Counted from the first letter of the stretch, positions 26,000 to 35,076 are shown. The stretch is DNA of 64,000 nucleotides from Acinetobacter indicus CIP 110367 (GCF_000488255.1 NZ_KI530754.1:310001-374000), one strand, 5' to 3'. Program-made: numbers and translations. The notes: a model not told the origin generated them from the letters alone.

Positions 26000-26143
26000 A
26001 TGCAGTTCAATGACTACTTTTTAACCAAATATAGAAAGGCAGACCAATAAGCACTGTCCTACGATGATGGTTCAGCATTCGTTATTCAAGCCAGATTATG
26101 GAAAGGATTTTGGTTCAAAACTGAAGTAAAGAGTTTTAAATGA
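26000..26143 (+). pseudogene. Possible small gene interrupted by one TAA codon
   Basis: From ATG 26000 the frame reads MQFNDYFLTKYRKADQ, then TAA (26048-26050), then continues in the same frame as ALSYDDGSAFVIQARLWKGF and WFKTEVKSFK to TGA at 26141. The part after the stop has the look of a beta-hairpin protein segment. Without homologues at hand the reading is tentative; chance could give it. Confidence 0.25.
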
Positions 26144-26185
26144 TTGAATCTTGGTAATTTTTATAGTTTTTTATGGATCAGAATT

Positions 26186-26262
26186 TGGTGCGCCCGGCGG
26201 GAATCGAACCCACGACCCCAAGCTTCGGAAACTTGTACTCTATCCAACTGAGCTACGAGCGC
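26186..26262 (-). tRNA. tRNA-Arg (anticodon CCG)
   Basis: On the minus strand a complete cloverleaf of 77 bases including an encoded CCA: acceptor GCGCTCG with CGGGCGC (one G-U pair), D-arm AGCTCAGTTGGATAGAGT, anticodon arm CAAGT-TTCCGAA-GCTTG giving CCG for codon CGG, and the T-arm GTGGGTTCGATTCCCGC. No other tRNA adjoins it. Confidence 0.96.
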
Positions 26263-26271
26263 GCGTCGCAC

Positions 26272-26299
26272 ATCATAACAAAAAAATGCACAAGGTAAA
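26272..26299 (-). promoter_or_regulatory. Promoter of tRNA-Arg(CCG)
   Basis: On the minus strand TTTACC (26299-26294) and TATGAT (26277-26272) are 16 bases apart, with the tRNA 5' end ten bases beyond the -10. A GCGC-containing discriminator follows, as is usual for stringently controlled stable RNA promoters. Confidence 0.6.
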
Positions 26300-26442
26300 G
26301 CAACTATATATAAGTTCTTTATTTTTATGCTTATGCTTTAAGCAATCGTTCCAAATATACGATGCAGAATTCCCGGTAGATTACTTGGTTTATTGGGCAA
26401 TATCGCTCACAATAGCCTCTCCCTACACCATGCGAGATTTTC

Positions 26443-27378
26443 ATGACTGATGCATTGACGTTAAGAGACTTGTCTAAAACCTATCGCAATGGGTTTCAGG
26501 CCTTAAAAGGTATCAATTTGACTGTACCTGAAGGTGAATTTTATGCGCTGCTGGGTCCCAACGGTGCAGGCAAATCTACAACGATCAGTATCATTAGCTC
26601 CTTAACCAAGAAAACCTCGGGTACCGTGGAAATTTTTGGCCACAATCTGGATACCCATCCCTCTCAAGCCAAACAGTGTCTGGGCGTGGTACCACAAGAG
26701 TTTAACTTTGGTCATTTTGAAAAAACCTTTGATATTCTGGTGACCCAGGCCGGTTATTACGGTATTCCCAAAAAAGTGGCGCAGCAGCGCGCCGAACTGT
26801 ATTTAGAAAAACTGGGGCTGTGGGATAAACGTGCCACGCAAGCGCGAATGCTATCTGGCGGGATGAAACGCCGCTTGATGATTGCCCGCGCCATGATGCA
26901 TGAACCGAAATTGCTGATTCTGGATGAACCGACCGCCGGGGTCGATATCGAACTGCGCCGCTCGATGTGGGATTTCCTGATTGAAATGAACAATAGTGGC
27001 ACTTCCATTATTCTGACCACCCACTACCTGGAAGAAGCGGAAATGCTGTGCCGCCGGATTGCCATTATTGACCGCGGTGTGATTAAAGAAGACACCACCA
27101 TGAAAGGCTTCCTGAACCAGCTGAATGAAGAAACCTTTATTTTCGATCTAGTTCAGCCGATTCAGCCCATTCATCTGGATATTATCGGGGTACGTTTTAA
27201 TCTGGTCGATCCGCTGACCCTGGAAGTGACTATGGACAAGGCCCATACCGTGAATGAGCTGTTCCAGTTACTGGAATCACAAGGGGTACAGGTGCGCAGT
27301 ATGCGCAACAAGGCCAATCGTCTTGAAGAATTATTTGTGAAGATGGTAGAGAAAAATCTTGCAGGAGTCGCGCAATGA
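26443..27378 (+). CDS. yadG: ABC-2 type transporter ATP-binding protein (YadG-like)
   Basis: 311 residues. Walker A GPNGAGKST at 38-46, Q-loop in VVPQEFNF, signature LSGGMKRRLMIARAMMHEP, Walker B LLILDEPTAGVD and the switch His in ILTTHYLEEAEML are all present. It would drive the permease encoded by the next gene, whose start overlaps its stop by four bases. The substrate of YadGH-type exporters is unknown. The ATPase has a C-terminal extension of about 90 residues after the core domain. Confidence 0.9.
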   Translation: MTDALTLRDLSKTYRNGFQALKGINLTVPEGEFYALLGPNGAGKSTTISIISSLTKKTSGTVEIFGHNLDTHPSQAKQCLGVVPQEFNFGHFEKTFDILVTQAGYYGIPKKVAQQRAELYLEKLGLWDKRATQARMLSGGMKRRLMIARAMMHEPKLLILDEPTAGVDIELRRSMWDFLIEMNNSGTSIILTTHYLEEAEMLCRRIAIIDRGVIKEDTTMKGFLNQLNEETFIFDLVQPIQPIHLDIIGVRFNLVDPLTLEVTMDKAHTVNELFQLLESQGVQVRSMRNKANRLEELFVKMVEKNLAGVAQ

Positions 27379-28148
27379 ACTTTAATCAATTAAGAGTTGC
27401 GCTGTATACGCTGGTTCATAAGGAAATCCGCCGTTTTATGCGGATCTGGCCACAAACCCTGTTACCACCGGCCATCACCATGAGTCTATATTTCGTGATT
27501 TTCGGTAATCTGGTCGGTTCACGTATTGGGGAAATGGGCGGCTTTAGCTATATGCAGTTTATTGTGCCCGGCCTGATCATGATGGCGGTCATTACCAACA
27601 GTTATGCCAACGTCTCCTCTAGTTTCTTTAGTGCCAAATTCCAGAAAAGCATTGAAGAACTGATCATGAGTCCGGTGCCATTACATGCCATTTTGTGGGG
27701 CTATGTGCTGGGTGGAGTATGTCGCGGCGTACTGGTCGGCATTATTGTGACCTTAATGAGCCTGTTTTTCACCGACCTATACATTACCAACTGGTTTGTG
27801 ACTATTTATACCGTACTGATCACTTCATTATTACTGTCTTTAGGCGGTTTTATTAATGCCGTTTATGCCAAATCATTTGATGATATTTCCATTATTCCAA
27901 CCTTTGTGCTAACACCGCTCACCTATTTAGGTGGTGTGTTCTATGCAATTAGTGCATTATCGCCGTTTTGGCAAAACCTTTCTTTAATTAACCCTGTAGT
28001 GTATATGGTCAACGCCTTCCGTTATGGCATTTTAGGACATAGCGATGTCAACGTGACCGTTTCCCTAGGCGTGATTACATTATGCTGTGCTGTGTTATAT
28101 GGCATTGCCTATCATTTACTCTCCCGTGGTTCAGGAATGCGTGAATAA
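27375..28148 (+). CDS. yadH: ABC-2 type transporter permease (YadH-like)
   Basis: 257 residues with six predicted membrane helices. The ABC-2 signature is visible in VPGLIMMAVITNSYANVSSS, FQKSIEELIMSPVPLHAILW and the later FVLTPLTYLGGVFYAISALS. It forms the membrane channel with the preceding ATPase. It shares one base with the queF start (TAATG), so all three genes are translationally linked. Confidence 0.9.
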   Translation: MNFNQLRVALYTLVHKEIRRFMRIWPQTLLPPAITMSLYFVIFGNLVGSRIGEMGGFSYMQFIVPGLIMMAVITNSYANVSSSFFSAKFQKSIEELIMSPVPLHAILWGYVLGGVCRGVLVGIIVTLMSLFFTDLYITNWFVTIYTVLITSLLLSLGGFINAVYAKSFDDISIIPTFVLTPLTYLGGVFYAISALSPFWQNLSLINPVVYMVNAFRYGILGHSDVNVTVSLGVITLCCAVLYGIAYHLLSRGSGMRE

Positions 28149-28963
28149 TGAGCGTAGAAAATTCTTTATTGGGTAAAGACACTCAGTACCCTACAACTTA
28201 TCAACCTGATGTGCTGTTTCCGATTGCGCGTGCTGAAGCGCGGGAAAAATATGCGCATGTGGCTGGTATTCAGCAAGGTAAAGACTGGTGGCATGTCTTT
28301 GAGATGTCCTGGTTAAATGCAGCCGGCGTTCCGCAAGTTGCTATTGGCCGGATTCACTTGCCTGCCACCTCACCAAATTTAATCGAGTCGAAATCTTTAA
28401 AGCTGTATTTCAACAGTTTGAACTTTAGCACCTTTGCTTCAACAGACGCGCTGATCAATACCGTCGAGCAGGATTTATCAGCCGCGGCACAGGCACAGGT
28501 CAATCTGGAACTGTTATCTGTCGATGATCTGGCAATTAGCCATCCTGAAGGCATATGTATTGATGACTTAAGCCCGACCCGACTGGAAAATCATCCGGAT
28601 GCGTCCTTATTACAGCACGATGCCGAGCAAGACGAACAGGTCGAAGTGCAACTGTATTCACATTTACTGAGAAGTAACTGTCCGGTCACCGGTCAACCTG
28701 ACTGGGGCACAGTTTTTATCCGCTATCAGGGTAAAAAACCTTGTTATCGCAGTATTTTGGCTTATATTATTTCTTACCGTCAGCATAACGGTTTTCATGA
28801 GCAATGTGTTGAACAGATGTTTGCCGACATCTGGCAAAACCTGAATCCTGAAAAACTGATGGTGTATGCCACCTATACACGTCGTGGCGGATTAGACATT
28901 AATCCATGTCGTGTATCGGATTTAACATGGATGCCTCGCCCTATTCGTTTAGCGCGACAATAA
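28148..28963 (+). CDS. queF: QueF, NADPH-dependent 7-cyano-7-deazaguanine reductase
   Basis: 271 residues, the long two-module QueF form. The catalytic cysteine is Cys178 in LLRSNCPVTGQPDWGTVFI, and the NADPH/partner segment SYRQHNGFHEQCVEQMF (with an Asp-containing FADIW after it) follows. It reduces preQ0 to preQ1 for queuosine in tRNA. It sits directly behind the ABC exporter genes; this may be shared transcription only. No preQ1 riboswitch is apparent ahead of the operon. Confidence 0.95.
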   Translation: MSVENSLLGKDTQYPTTYQPDVLFPIARAEAREKYAHVAGIQQGKDWWHVFEMSWLNAAGVPQVAIGRIHLPATSPNLIESKSLKLYFNSLNFSTFASTDALINTVEQDLSAAAQAQVNLELLSVDDLAISHPEGICIDDLSPTRLENHPDASLLQHDAEQDEQVEVQLYSHLLRSNCPVTGQPDWGTVFIRYQGKKPCYRSILAYIISYRQHNGFHEQCVEQMFADIWQNLNPEKLMVYATYTRRGGLDINPCRVSDLTWMPRPIRLARQ

Positions 28964-28983
28964 AAAAACATTGAGGTTAACAG

Positions 28984-29634
28984 ATGCCATTTTTTGGTTT
29001 TATTCCTTCCGAGGAACTTTTAAATACCATTCAAACTGCGCAGCAGAAAAAAAATTCAAGCGAACCGCTGTATCCATTACGTGATAAAACAGCATTAATG
29101 ATTAATGATGAAATCATTGATGCCATTTTAACCGAGCTTGTCCGCCGTTTCCCGCCAAGTGACAAACGCGATACTGCGGAAAAACTGGCCGGTTATGTCA
29201 AATCCACCGTAGCGGTGTTACTCAAGCAATTGTTGAGTAAAGCCCCGAACGATGTGGTCAAGCAATCAATTGAATTTTCTGAACGCAGCCTGTTTAAAGA
29301 TGCAGACGGCAACACGCGTGTCGGTGAAAGTTTAGATGCCAGCCTGGTGACCAATCTAAAAAACACCTATGCCGAAATTAAAGCCGGCAAAGACATTAAC
29401 AAGTCTGCTTTGGCCGAGTTGTATAAACGGTTTGCTGAAGCTACTGTGCGTCATTTTATGAATGACTTTAATAAAACCCTCGATTTGGGCATGATCAAAC
29501 GTAAAGCAGCTGATATTGGCTCAGCTGCGGTTATTAAAGCTGTACATATTGCGGTGGATAAAATTATTCCAAATCTGACCAAAGATGAACTGGTCGCGCT
29601 GGCGGAATATCACGACACCCTGTTTCATGCCTAA
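28984..29634 (+). CDS. Unknown helical protein downstream of queF
   Basis: 216 residues, no signal peptide and no obvious membrane segment. It is mainly helical, with a basic C-terminal half (KRKAADIGSAAVIKAVHIAV, then DKIIPNLTKDELVALAEYHD). It starts 20 bases after queF with GAGGTTAACAG as ribosome site and ends before a strong terminator, so it is last gene of the operon. I do not recognise the family. Confidence 0.75.
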   Translation: MPFFGFIPSEELLNTIQTAQQKKNSSEPLYPLRDKTALMINDEIIDAILTELVRRFPPSDKRDTAEKLAGYVKSTVAVLLKQLLSKAPNDVVKQSIEFSERSLFKDADGNTRVGESLDASLVTNLKNTYAEIKAGKDINKSALAELYKRFAEATVRHFMNDFNKTLDLGMIKRKAADIGSAAVIKAVHIAVDKIIPNLTKDELVALAEYHDTLFHA

Positions 29635-29651
29635 GTAGAAACACCTTCAAT

Positions 29652-29678
29652 AAACCTGACTCCGGTCAGGTTTTTTTA
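29652..29678 (+). terminator. Terminator of the yadGH-queF operon
   Basis: AAACCTGAC, loop TCCG, GTCAGGTTT with seven T: strong and 18 bases after the last stop. Confidence 0.92.
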
Positions 29679-29940
29679 TGCCACTTTTCCCGCAACATTT
29701 CTCTATAAAGAAGGGATGATGAAGCCCCGGTTGAACTTTGTTACAAACAGCGCGCATTTTTTAGACAGGCTTTGTCACTTTTTGTATATGCGCTTGCCTG
29801 TAGCGCCAGAATGAATGTTATCTTAATTGCCTGTGTGAACTGTCTTTTTAAATCGACACTTTTGCTCAACCTGTTTTAATTTTTAAACATCATCTGCTTT
29901 TTGTCACTAAATTGATAATACATTGGGAAATTGAACCAAT
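29679..29940. other. Upstream region of mltB
   Basis: About 260 bases with no ORF. AT-rich stretches close to 29900 could hold the mltB promoter (GATAATAC about 30 bases before the start), but no well-matched -35 is seen. Confidence 0.4.
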
Positions 29941-30942
29941 ATGTTGAATCGTTATTTCTATAAAAAATTACAGCGTCTTTCTTTACTTGTTGGTGCTCTT
30001 TCCTTATCCAGTGTTGTTCAGGCCAATGACTTCCTCAGCCATCCGGACTATCCAAACTTTAAGCAAAAAACCATGCAGCAGTATGGGCTCAGTTCCGAGC
30101 AAATTGATCGCGCCATGAGCGGTGCCAAAAATCTGCCGAATATTATCAACATCATGAATCGTCCCGGTGAAAGCAAACCGTGGTATGCCTATAAAACCAA
30201 TTTTCTGGCTGAAAGCACCATTCAACGTGGTGTGCGTTTCAAACAGCAATATGCCGATACCCTGAATCGTGCTGAACAGCAGTTTGGCGTGCCACAAGCG
30301 ATTATTCTGGGGATTTTAGGTGTGGAAACCGGTTTTGGTTCCAATAAAGGCTCTTTTATTACCCGGGATGCGCTGGCCACTTTAGGTTTTGGTTATCCAC
30401 GCCGGGCCGAATATTTCCAGAGTGAACTGTCTGCGCTAATTGCCTGGAGCTATAAAGATGGTGTTGCCACCCATTCTGTGGTCGGTTCCTATGCCGGTGC
30501 AATTGGCTATCCGCAGTTTATGCCAAGCAATATTCCTAAATTTGGCGTCGATTATGATGGCAACGGACATATTGATTTAAGAAATTCAGCAGTAGATGCG
30601 ATTGGTTCGATTGCCAACTATTTGGCCCAACATGGCTGGCAGCGTAATCAGCCGATTGCATTCCCTGCCCGTTATAGCGGCTCAACTCCAGATGCAGTGA
30701 TTGCCAAAGATCTAACCTTGCCTACCCCGTATGGTGTGCTGAAAAATCAGGGCATCAGTCCGCTGAATCCGATTGTGAAAATTGATGACCTCGATCTGGT
30801 CAATGTCATTCAATTACAAGAAAATTATGGTCCAATTTATTACATCACCTATCCAAACTTTCAGGTGATTACCACCTATAACCGCAGCCGTATGTATGCC
30901 ACTGCACTCTGGTTATTGGGTACTGAAATTGTCAGTCGATAA
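29941..30942 (+). CDS. mltB: MltB, membrane-bound lytic murein transglycosylase B
   Basis: 333 residues. A signal peptide (about 1-28, ending VVQA) lacks a lipobox cysteine, so this is a soluble periplasmic form like SltB1. The catalytic Glu129 is in GILGVETGFGSNKG. AGAIGYPQFMPSNI and DYDGNGHIDLRNSAVDAIGS are further family hallmarks. It cleaves peptidoglycan to 1,6-anhydro products. The neighbouring rlpA also encodes a peptidoglycan glycan-strand enzyme, separated by a 290-base gap. Confidence 0.92.
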   Translation: MLNRYFYKKLQRLSLLVGALSLSSVVQANDFLSHPDYPNFKQKTMQQYGLSSEQIDRAMSGAKNLPNIINIMNRPGESKPWYAYKTNFLAESTIQRGVRFKQQYADTLNRAEQQFGVPQAIILGILGVETGFGSNKGSFITRDALATLGFGYPRRAEYFQSELSALIAWSYKDGVATHSVVGSYAGAIGYPQFMPSNIPKFGVDYDGNGHIDLRNSAVDAIGSIANYLAQHGWQRNQPIAFPARYSGSTPDAVIAKDLTLPTPYGVLKNQGISPLNPIVKIDDLDLVNVIQLQENYGPIYYITYPNFQVITTYNRSRMYATALWLLGTEIVSR

Positions 30943-31234
30943 GAACTTATTTTTACTAAAAAGTTACAAAGTCAAGATTTTTTTACGAGATTTTGCGCAC
31001 AAAACCGGCTTTTCACATACATTGTTACAATATTGGTTATTATTTAACCAAAAGAGGTAAAGGTTTGGTATTTTTTGTCGTTATTTCCGTGTAAAGACTA
31101 GACACCTTTAGTAAACGATGAATATTATCCATTTCGTCAAATATGGTTGCAAAAGTGAAATAACAGGCATGATGTCTGCTATATCAACCACTTAAGGTTG
31201 ATTCACGGCATCAAGCTGCAGGAGTTTTAAACAT
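30943..31234. other. Long upstream region of rlpA
   Basis: About 290 bases, no ORF. Two small dyads are seen: GGTTA/TAACC near 31035 and CAACC/GGTTG at 31186-31201. The ribosome site CAGGAGTTTTAAAC precedes rlpA. A regulated leader is possible. Confidence 0.4.
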
Positions 31235-31846
31235 ATGCATTCTTCAATTAAATATTTACTGGCGCTGTCGACGGTATTTACCTTAAGTCAGTCGCAAGCC
31301 GAAATGGTGCAGTCATCATCGTTCAATAACGACAATGAAAGCTCTAGCCTGGCTGCCCGTGTGCTGAACAAAGAAGCACAAAGCTTTAATACCCACTTCT
31401 CTAATTTAAATAGCCTTTCAATTACAGAACGTTCTGGCGATAAAATCCGCCGCGAAACCATCGCTGCAAAAATTGAAATCCCAGAAGAAGAGCCTTCTGT
31501 CATTGAAAAGTTAAATACCGTAGCATCGAATACTGTTCGTAAGTTCAGCCAGACCGGTATGGCTTCCTGGTATGGTCGTCAGTTCCACGGTCGTAAAACT
31601 GCCAGCGGCGAAACATTCGACATGAATGCCATGACTGCAGCACACCGCAGCCTGCCACTGAACTGCTATATCCGTGTAACCAACAAGAACAATGGCAAAA
31701 GCGTAATCGTTAAGGTTAATGACCGTGGTCCATTCCATGGTAACCGTGTAGTTGACTTATCTTACGGTGCTGCGAAACGTTTAGGCATTACCAATGCCGG
31801 CGTAGCCAAAGTCAGCATTGAACGTGTAGATGGTCCAAACTCCTAA
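31235..31846 (+). CDS. rlpA: RlpA-like septal lytic transglycosylase (DPBB domain)
   Basis: 203 residues. A signal peptide (about 1-22, ending SQAEM) is followed by a low-complexity linker (about 25-105) and a C-terminal double-psi beta-barrel (about 108-200): TGMASWYGRQFHGRKTASGE, MTAAHRSLPLNC and KVNDRGPFHGNRVVDLS. The His/Asp dyad of RlpA enzymes falls in these segments. No lipobox and no SPOR domain are present, so it differs from the Pseudomonas protein. It would act on denuded septal glycans. Confidence 0.88.
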   Translation: MHSSIKYLLALSTVFTLSQSQAEMVQSSSFNNDNESSSLAARVLNKEAQSFNTHFSNLNSLSITERSGDKIRRETIAAKIEIPEEEPSVIEKLNTVASNTVRKFSQTGMASWYGRQFHGRKTASGETFDMNAMTAAHRSLPLNCYIRVTNKNNGKSVIVKVNDRGPFHGNRVVDLSYGAAKRLGITNAGVAKVSIERVDGPNS

Positions 31847-31877
31847 TACCCGTTTAAGCTCCTGCACCATATGACCC

Positions 31878-31902
31878 AAAAGCCACCTCAGGTGGCTTTT
31901 TT
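31878..31902 (+). terminator. Terminator of rlpA
   Basis: AAGCCACC, 3-base loop, GGTGGCTT followed by TTTT. Confidence 0.9.
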
Positions 31903-32180
31903 AATGCCCAAATTCAGGGAAAGACGCTTACTTCCCTATCCATTTTTTGGATTTTAAATACGCTGATCTGGTCATCAAAGTGAATGATCTGTTCTAAAAA
32001 TACAGATTTGCATTCATTTCCACGCTTAGCGTGCTTTTCATCCTTTTTGAATCCTTAGGTAGCTTTTTATTTTTTTCTGCGCTTAAAACGCATCCTATGC
32101 GCATTTAGCCCTATTCCTTTATACAGGAATTTCCCTATTTCCCTCATTTTGAGATTTTCAGGTATTTTTGCCGGCCAATT
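31903..32180. other. Gene-free stretch upstream of the Mpo1-like gene
   Basis: AT-rich with several small dyads (CACGC/GCGTG near 32022, ATTCCT/AGGAAT near 32112-32130) and no convincing ORF. Confidence 0.4.
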
Positions 32181-32209
32181 TTGACCGTTTTCTGTTTCTC
32201 GTTTATAGT
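32181..32209 (+). promoter_or_regulatory. Sigma-70 promoter of the Mpo1-like gene
   Basis: TTGACC and TATAGT with a 17-base spacer, each matching consensus at five of six positions, 48 bases upstream of the start codon at 32257. Confidence 0.7.
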
Positions 32210-32256
32210 GAGAACATTCTTGAAAACTCAGAAAAATAATGCAAAAGGAGTGCTGC

Positions 32257-32718
32257 ATGAAAACAATTTCAGAATGGCTGGATGAATATAGCGAAAGTCA
32301 TCAAAACAAGACCAATAAACTGATTCACTGGGTCTGTGTACCGACCATCTATTTTTCCATTATTGGCATCATTGCGCATTTCAGCGCCCTGCTTACTGCT
32401 CTGTTACTGGTGCTGGCCTTTATTTTTTATGCACGCCTGGATCTGGTACTGGCCGTGGCCATGGCAGCACTGACTCTGGTGATGGCCTGGTTAATCTGGA
32501 TTTTACCGGTTGGTGTTGGTTTTTATATTGCGCTGTTTGTTTTTGCCTGGATTGGACAGTTCTATGGCCACAAGGTCGAAGGCAAAAAACCATCGTTCTT
32601 TAAAGATCTGCAATTCCTGCTGATTGGACCGCTCTGGTGTATGGATGCCTATTTAGGCAAGATTTTACCATCCTGGAAATCTCGCCAGCACACCACGCAT
32701 CTGGATGTCCAAACCTAA
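32257..32718 (+). CDS. Mpo1-like (DUF962) membrane protein
   Basis: 153 residues from ATG 32257, chosen because AAGGAG lies six bases upstream. Four membrane helices are expected. Family marks are NKLIHWVCVPTIYFS (His), QFYGHKVEGKKPSFFKDLQ (His) and LLIGPLWCMDAYLGK. The yeast relative Mpo1 is an iron-dependent dioxygenase for 2-hydroxy fatty acid alpha-oxidation, using conserved histidines. A similar lipid role in this bacterium is inference. Confidence 0.85.
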   Translation: MKTISEWLDEYSESHQNKTNKLIHWVCVPTIYFSIIGIIAHFSALLTALLLVLAFIFYARLDLVLAVAMAALTLVMAWLIWILPVGVGFYIALFVFAWIGQFYGHKVEGKKPSFFKDLQFLLIGPLWCMDAYLGKILPSWKSRQHTTHLDVQT

Positions 32719-32763
32719 AGACGCTTACACATCAGGAAGCATTTTGCTCCAGTGCTGGAGGGC

Positions 32764-33246
32764 TTATTGATAGATGCTTCCCTGATGCTTTAACCAGCCA
32801 TCAACATGGCGTTTTTGCGGATCATGATGGGTCCAGTGAATCACGCCACCTTTGTCGGTATATTCATATTCACCAAAGAACTCGACAGTATCGCCTTTTT
32901 GCAGACGGTCGATGCGTGGAGCCAAATCAATATTGTGGGCAACCAGCAAGGTTTGCCCATTGCCAAGTTCCAGAATAAAACGCTGATGGCGCGAACCTTC
33001 ATTGTCATCACTTAACAGTGCCACTACTGTACCAGTAGCTTGTACCTGTACATCATTTTTTCGTTGCTGAAAGGCTTGGGCAATTTTGGCGGTATCATCC
33101 TGAACGGGAGCTTGCAGTGTGGTTTCAGACTGCTGTTGAGTGAAGGTATTTGAACCGGAGTTTTGCGGTTGTAGGTCGATACCTAAATAAGCCGCAACCA
33201 GCAGCAGAATTACTGCGCCAATGCCCATATTGGTTTTCTTCGACAT
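32764..33246 (-). CDS. DUF3465 protein with N-terminal membrane anchor
   Basis: 160 residues from the ATG at 33246 (AGGAAGAACA upstream). The longer frame start at 33273 lies in the tsf terminator and is rejected. One membrane helix near the N-terminus (MGIGAVILLLVAAYLGIDL) is followed by a Gln/Thr-rich linker and a small OB-like domain: VQVQATGTVVALLSDDNEGS, HQRFILELGNGQTLLVAHNI, and GDTVEFFGEYEYTDKGGVIH. The periplasmic domain recalls nuclease-like OB folds, but no catalytic set is obvious. Function unknown. Confidence 0.8.
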   Translation of the reverse strand: MSKKTNMGIGAVILLLVAAYLGIDLQPQNSGSNTFTQQQSETTLQAPVQDDTAKIAQAFQQRKNDVQVQATGTVVALLSDDNEGSRHQRFILELGNGQTLLVAHNIDLAPRIDRLQKGDTVEFFGEYEYTDKGGVIHWTHHDPQKRHVDGWLKHQGSIYQ

Positions 33247-33273
33247 TGTTCTTCCTGTTGTTGTCTTGGTCAT

Positions 33274-33300
33274 AAAAAAAGCCCCGAAACGGGGCTTTTT
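33274..33300 (-). terminator. Terminator of rpsB-tsf
   Basis: AAAAAAAGCCCCG, loop AAA, CGGGGCTTTTT: strong and symmetrical, 11 bases past the tsf stop. Confidence 0.92.
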
Positions 33301-33311
33301 CGCAAAATAAA

Positions 33312-34187
33312 TTATTTTGCAGCAGCTTGAGCAGCAGCAACTTCTTCTGCGAAGCTCATTTCTGCTTTCTTCTCAATACCTTCACCTACTTCGAAGCGAA
33401 CGAATTGAGCAACAGTTGTGTTAGCAGCTTTCAATGCATCAGCAACTTTCTTCTCGTTGTCGATTACGTACATTTGACGCTCAAGAACAACTTCGTTCAG
33501 GTATTTTTCAACTGAACCAGTTACCATTTTTTCAACGATGTTCGCTGGCTTACCAGATTCGATTGCTTTTGCTTCAGCAATTTCTTTCTCTTTCGCGATC
33601 AGCTCAGCAGGAACCTGTTCAGCAGTTACTGCAACCGGGTTGAACGCAGCAACGTGCATTGCAATACCTTTACCAGTTTCAGCTTCACCTGTGTAAGCAA
33701 CAACAACACCGATTTTCAGACCGTGTTTGTAAACTGCAAGGTTTTCACCTTCAATGATTTGCGCACGACGAACCTGGATGTTTTCCCCAATTTTTTGAAC
33801 AAGAGCAATACGCGCTTCTTCAACAGTTTGGCCATCTTCAAGTTTCAGTTCAGCAATTTTTGCAGCGTCAGTTTCGCCAGCAGCAAGTGCAGCAGCAGCA
33901 ACTTTCGCAGAGAAGCCAGCAAAGTTTTCGTCTTTAGCAACGAAGTCAGTTTGGCAGTTTACTTCTAGAAGGATTGCTTTGTTACCTTCTTGAGCGATTG
34001 TGATCGCACCGTCAGCAGCAATGTTACCTGCTTTTTTAGCAGCTTTTGCTTGACCAGATTTACGAAGGTTGTCAATCGCTAATTCGATGTCACCACCCGC
34101 TTCTGTCAAAGCTTTTTTACATTCCATCATTGCTAAACCAGTACGGTCACGCAATTCTTTAACCATGCTTGCAGTAATAGCAGTCAT
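33312..34187 (-). CDS. tsf: Elongation factor Ts
   Basis: 291 residues. The N-terminal UBA-like domain and the nucleotide-exchange signature VKELRDRTGLAMMECKKAL are followed by LEVNCQTDFVAKDENFAGF, the conserved TDF core that displaces Mg-GDP from EF-Tu. It is second gene of rpsB-tsf, 142 bases after rpsB. The codon bias is that of highly expressed genes. Confidence 0.97.
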   Translation of the reverse strand: MTAITASMVKELRDRTGLAMMECKKALTEAGGDIELAIDNLRKSGQAKAAKKAGNIAADGAITIAQEGNKAILLEVNCQTDFVAKDENFAGFSAKVAAAALAAGETDAAKIAELKLEDGQTVEEARIALVQKIGENIQVRRAQIIEGENLAVYKHGLKIGVVVAYTGEAETGKGIAMHVAAFNPVAVTAEQVPAELIAKEKEIAEAKAIESGKPANIVEKMVTGSVEKYLNEVVLERQMYVIDNEKKVADALKAANTTVAQFVRFEVGEGIEKKAEMSFAEEVAAAQAAAK

Positions 34188-34234
34188 GTGAATCTCCTAA
34201 TTCGGTAGAAAATGAATTCTTTTTAGAACAGAAA

Positions 34235-34259
34235 CGGCCCAGAGGATACTCATGGGCCG
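34235..34259 (-). promoter_or_regulatory. Hairpin between rpsB and tsf, possible attenuator
   Basis: CGGCCCA (34235-34241) pairs with TGGGCCG (34253-34259). On the minus strand only TTTCTG follows, so it is a weak terminator. An intergenic attenuator between rpsB and tsf is known in enterobacteria. Confidence 0.45.
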
Positions 34260-34329
34260 CCTGCATACATGACGCTTACTTTGCCACCATCACATGTCGC
34301 AAAAATGACAAGCTTGCGTCAAAAACGCA

Positions 34330-35076
34330 TTAAGCCTCAGAAGCTGGAGCTTCTTCGCCTTTCGCTTGAGCATTTGCTTGGGTTTGAGCGTACTCTTTAC
34401 CAGCAATGATCGCATCAGCCATAGCAGAAGCGTAAAGTGTTACTGCACGGATCGCATCGTCGTTACCCGGAATAACGTAGTCTACGTTGTCTGGGTTAGA
34501 GTTTGTATCAACGATACCGATTACAGGAATACCTAGGTTTTTCGCTTCTTTGATCGCGATTGCTTCGTGGTCAACGTCAATTACGAATAATGCGTCAGGT
34601 AAACCACCCATGTTTTTAACGCCGCCTAAAGCACGTTCAAGTTTTTCCATCTCACGGCTACGCTCTAAAGCTTCACGTTTAGTCAGCTTAGCGAAAGTAC
34701 CGTCAGTAGATTGAGTTTGAAGATCTTTTAAACGGTTGATAGATTGGCGAAGTGTTTTCCAGTTCGTCAACATACCACCTAACCAACGGTGATCTACGTA
34801 TGGTTGACCAGCGCGTTGAGCTTGTTCACGGATGATGTTAGAAGCAGCACGTTTAGTACCAACGAACAAAACTTTGTTCTTTTTGCTTGCTAATTGGTTA
34901 GCGAAGTTCAAAGCATCATTTAACGCAGGAACAGTGTGCTCAAGGTTGATGATGTGAATTTTGTTGCGCGCGCCAAAGATGTATTGACGCATTTTTGGGT
35001 TCCAGAAACGAGTTTGGTGACCAAAGTGCGCGCCAGCTTGTAGAAGGTCGCGCATGCTTACGTTGTAATCTGCCAT
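34330..35076 (-). CDS. rpsB: 30S ribosomal protein S2
   Basis: 248 residues from the ATG at 35076; the frame extends 37 codons further but those lie in the leader. The start [20 protein letters not shown], then [20 protein letters not shown] and [20 protein letters not shown], are S2 hallmarks. A short Ala/Glu-rich tail follows. Divergent from map. Confidence 0.97.
   Translation of the reverse strand: MADYNVSMRDLLQAGAHFGHQTRFWNPKMRQYIFGARNKIHIINLEHTVPALNDALNFANQLASKKNKVLFVGTKRAASNIIREQAQRAGQPYVDHRWLGGMLTNWKTLRQSINRLKDLQTQSTDGTFAKLTKREALERSREMEKLERALGGVKNMGGLPDALFVIDVDHEAIAIKEAKNLGIPVIGIVDTNSNPDNVDYVIPGNDDAIRAVTLYASAMADAIIAGKEYAQTQANAQAKGEEAPASEA

Noticed and set aside
26151..26450. Plus-strand ORF with a GNRTHDPKLRKLVLYPTE-like peptide over the tRNA
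   Set aside because: This is the well-known artefact made by translating the antisense of a tRNA-Arg gene; the tRNA fold on the minus strand is complete.
32067..32258. Minus-strand ORF upstream of the Mpo1-like gene
   Set aside because: Covers the promoter and ribosome site of the downstream gene and is rich in Lys/Arg as expected from AT-rich spacer.
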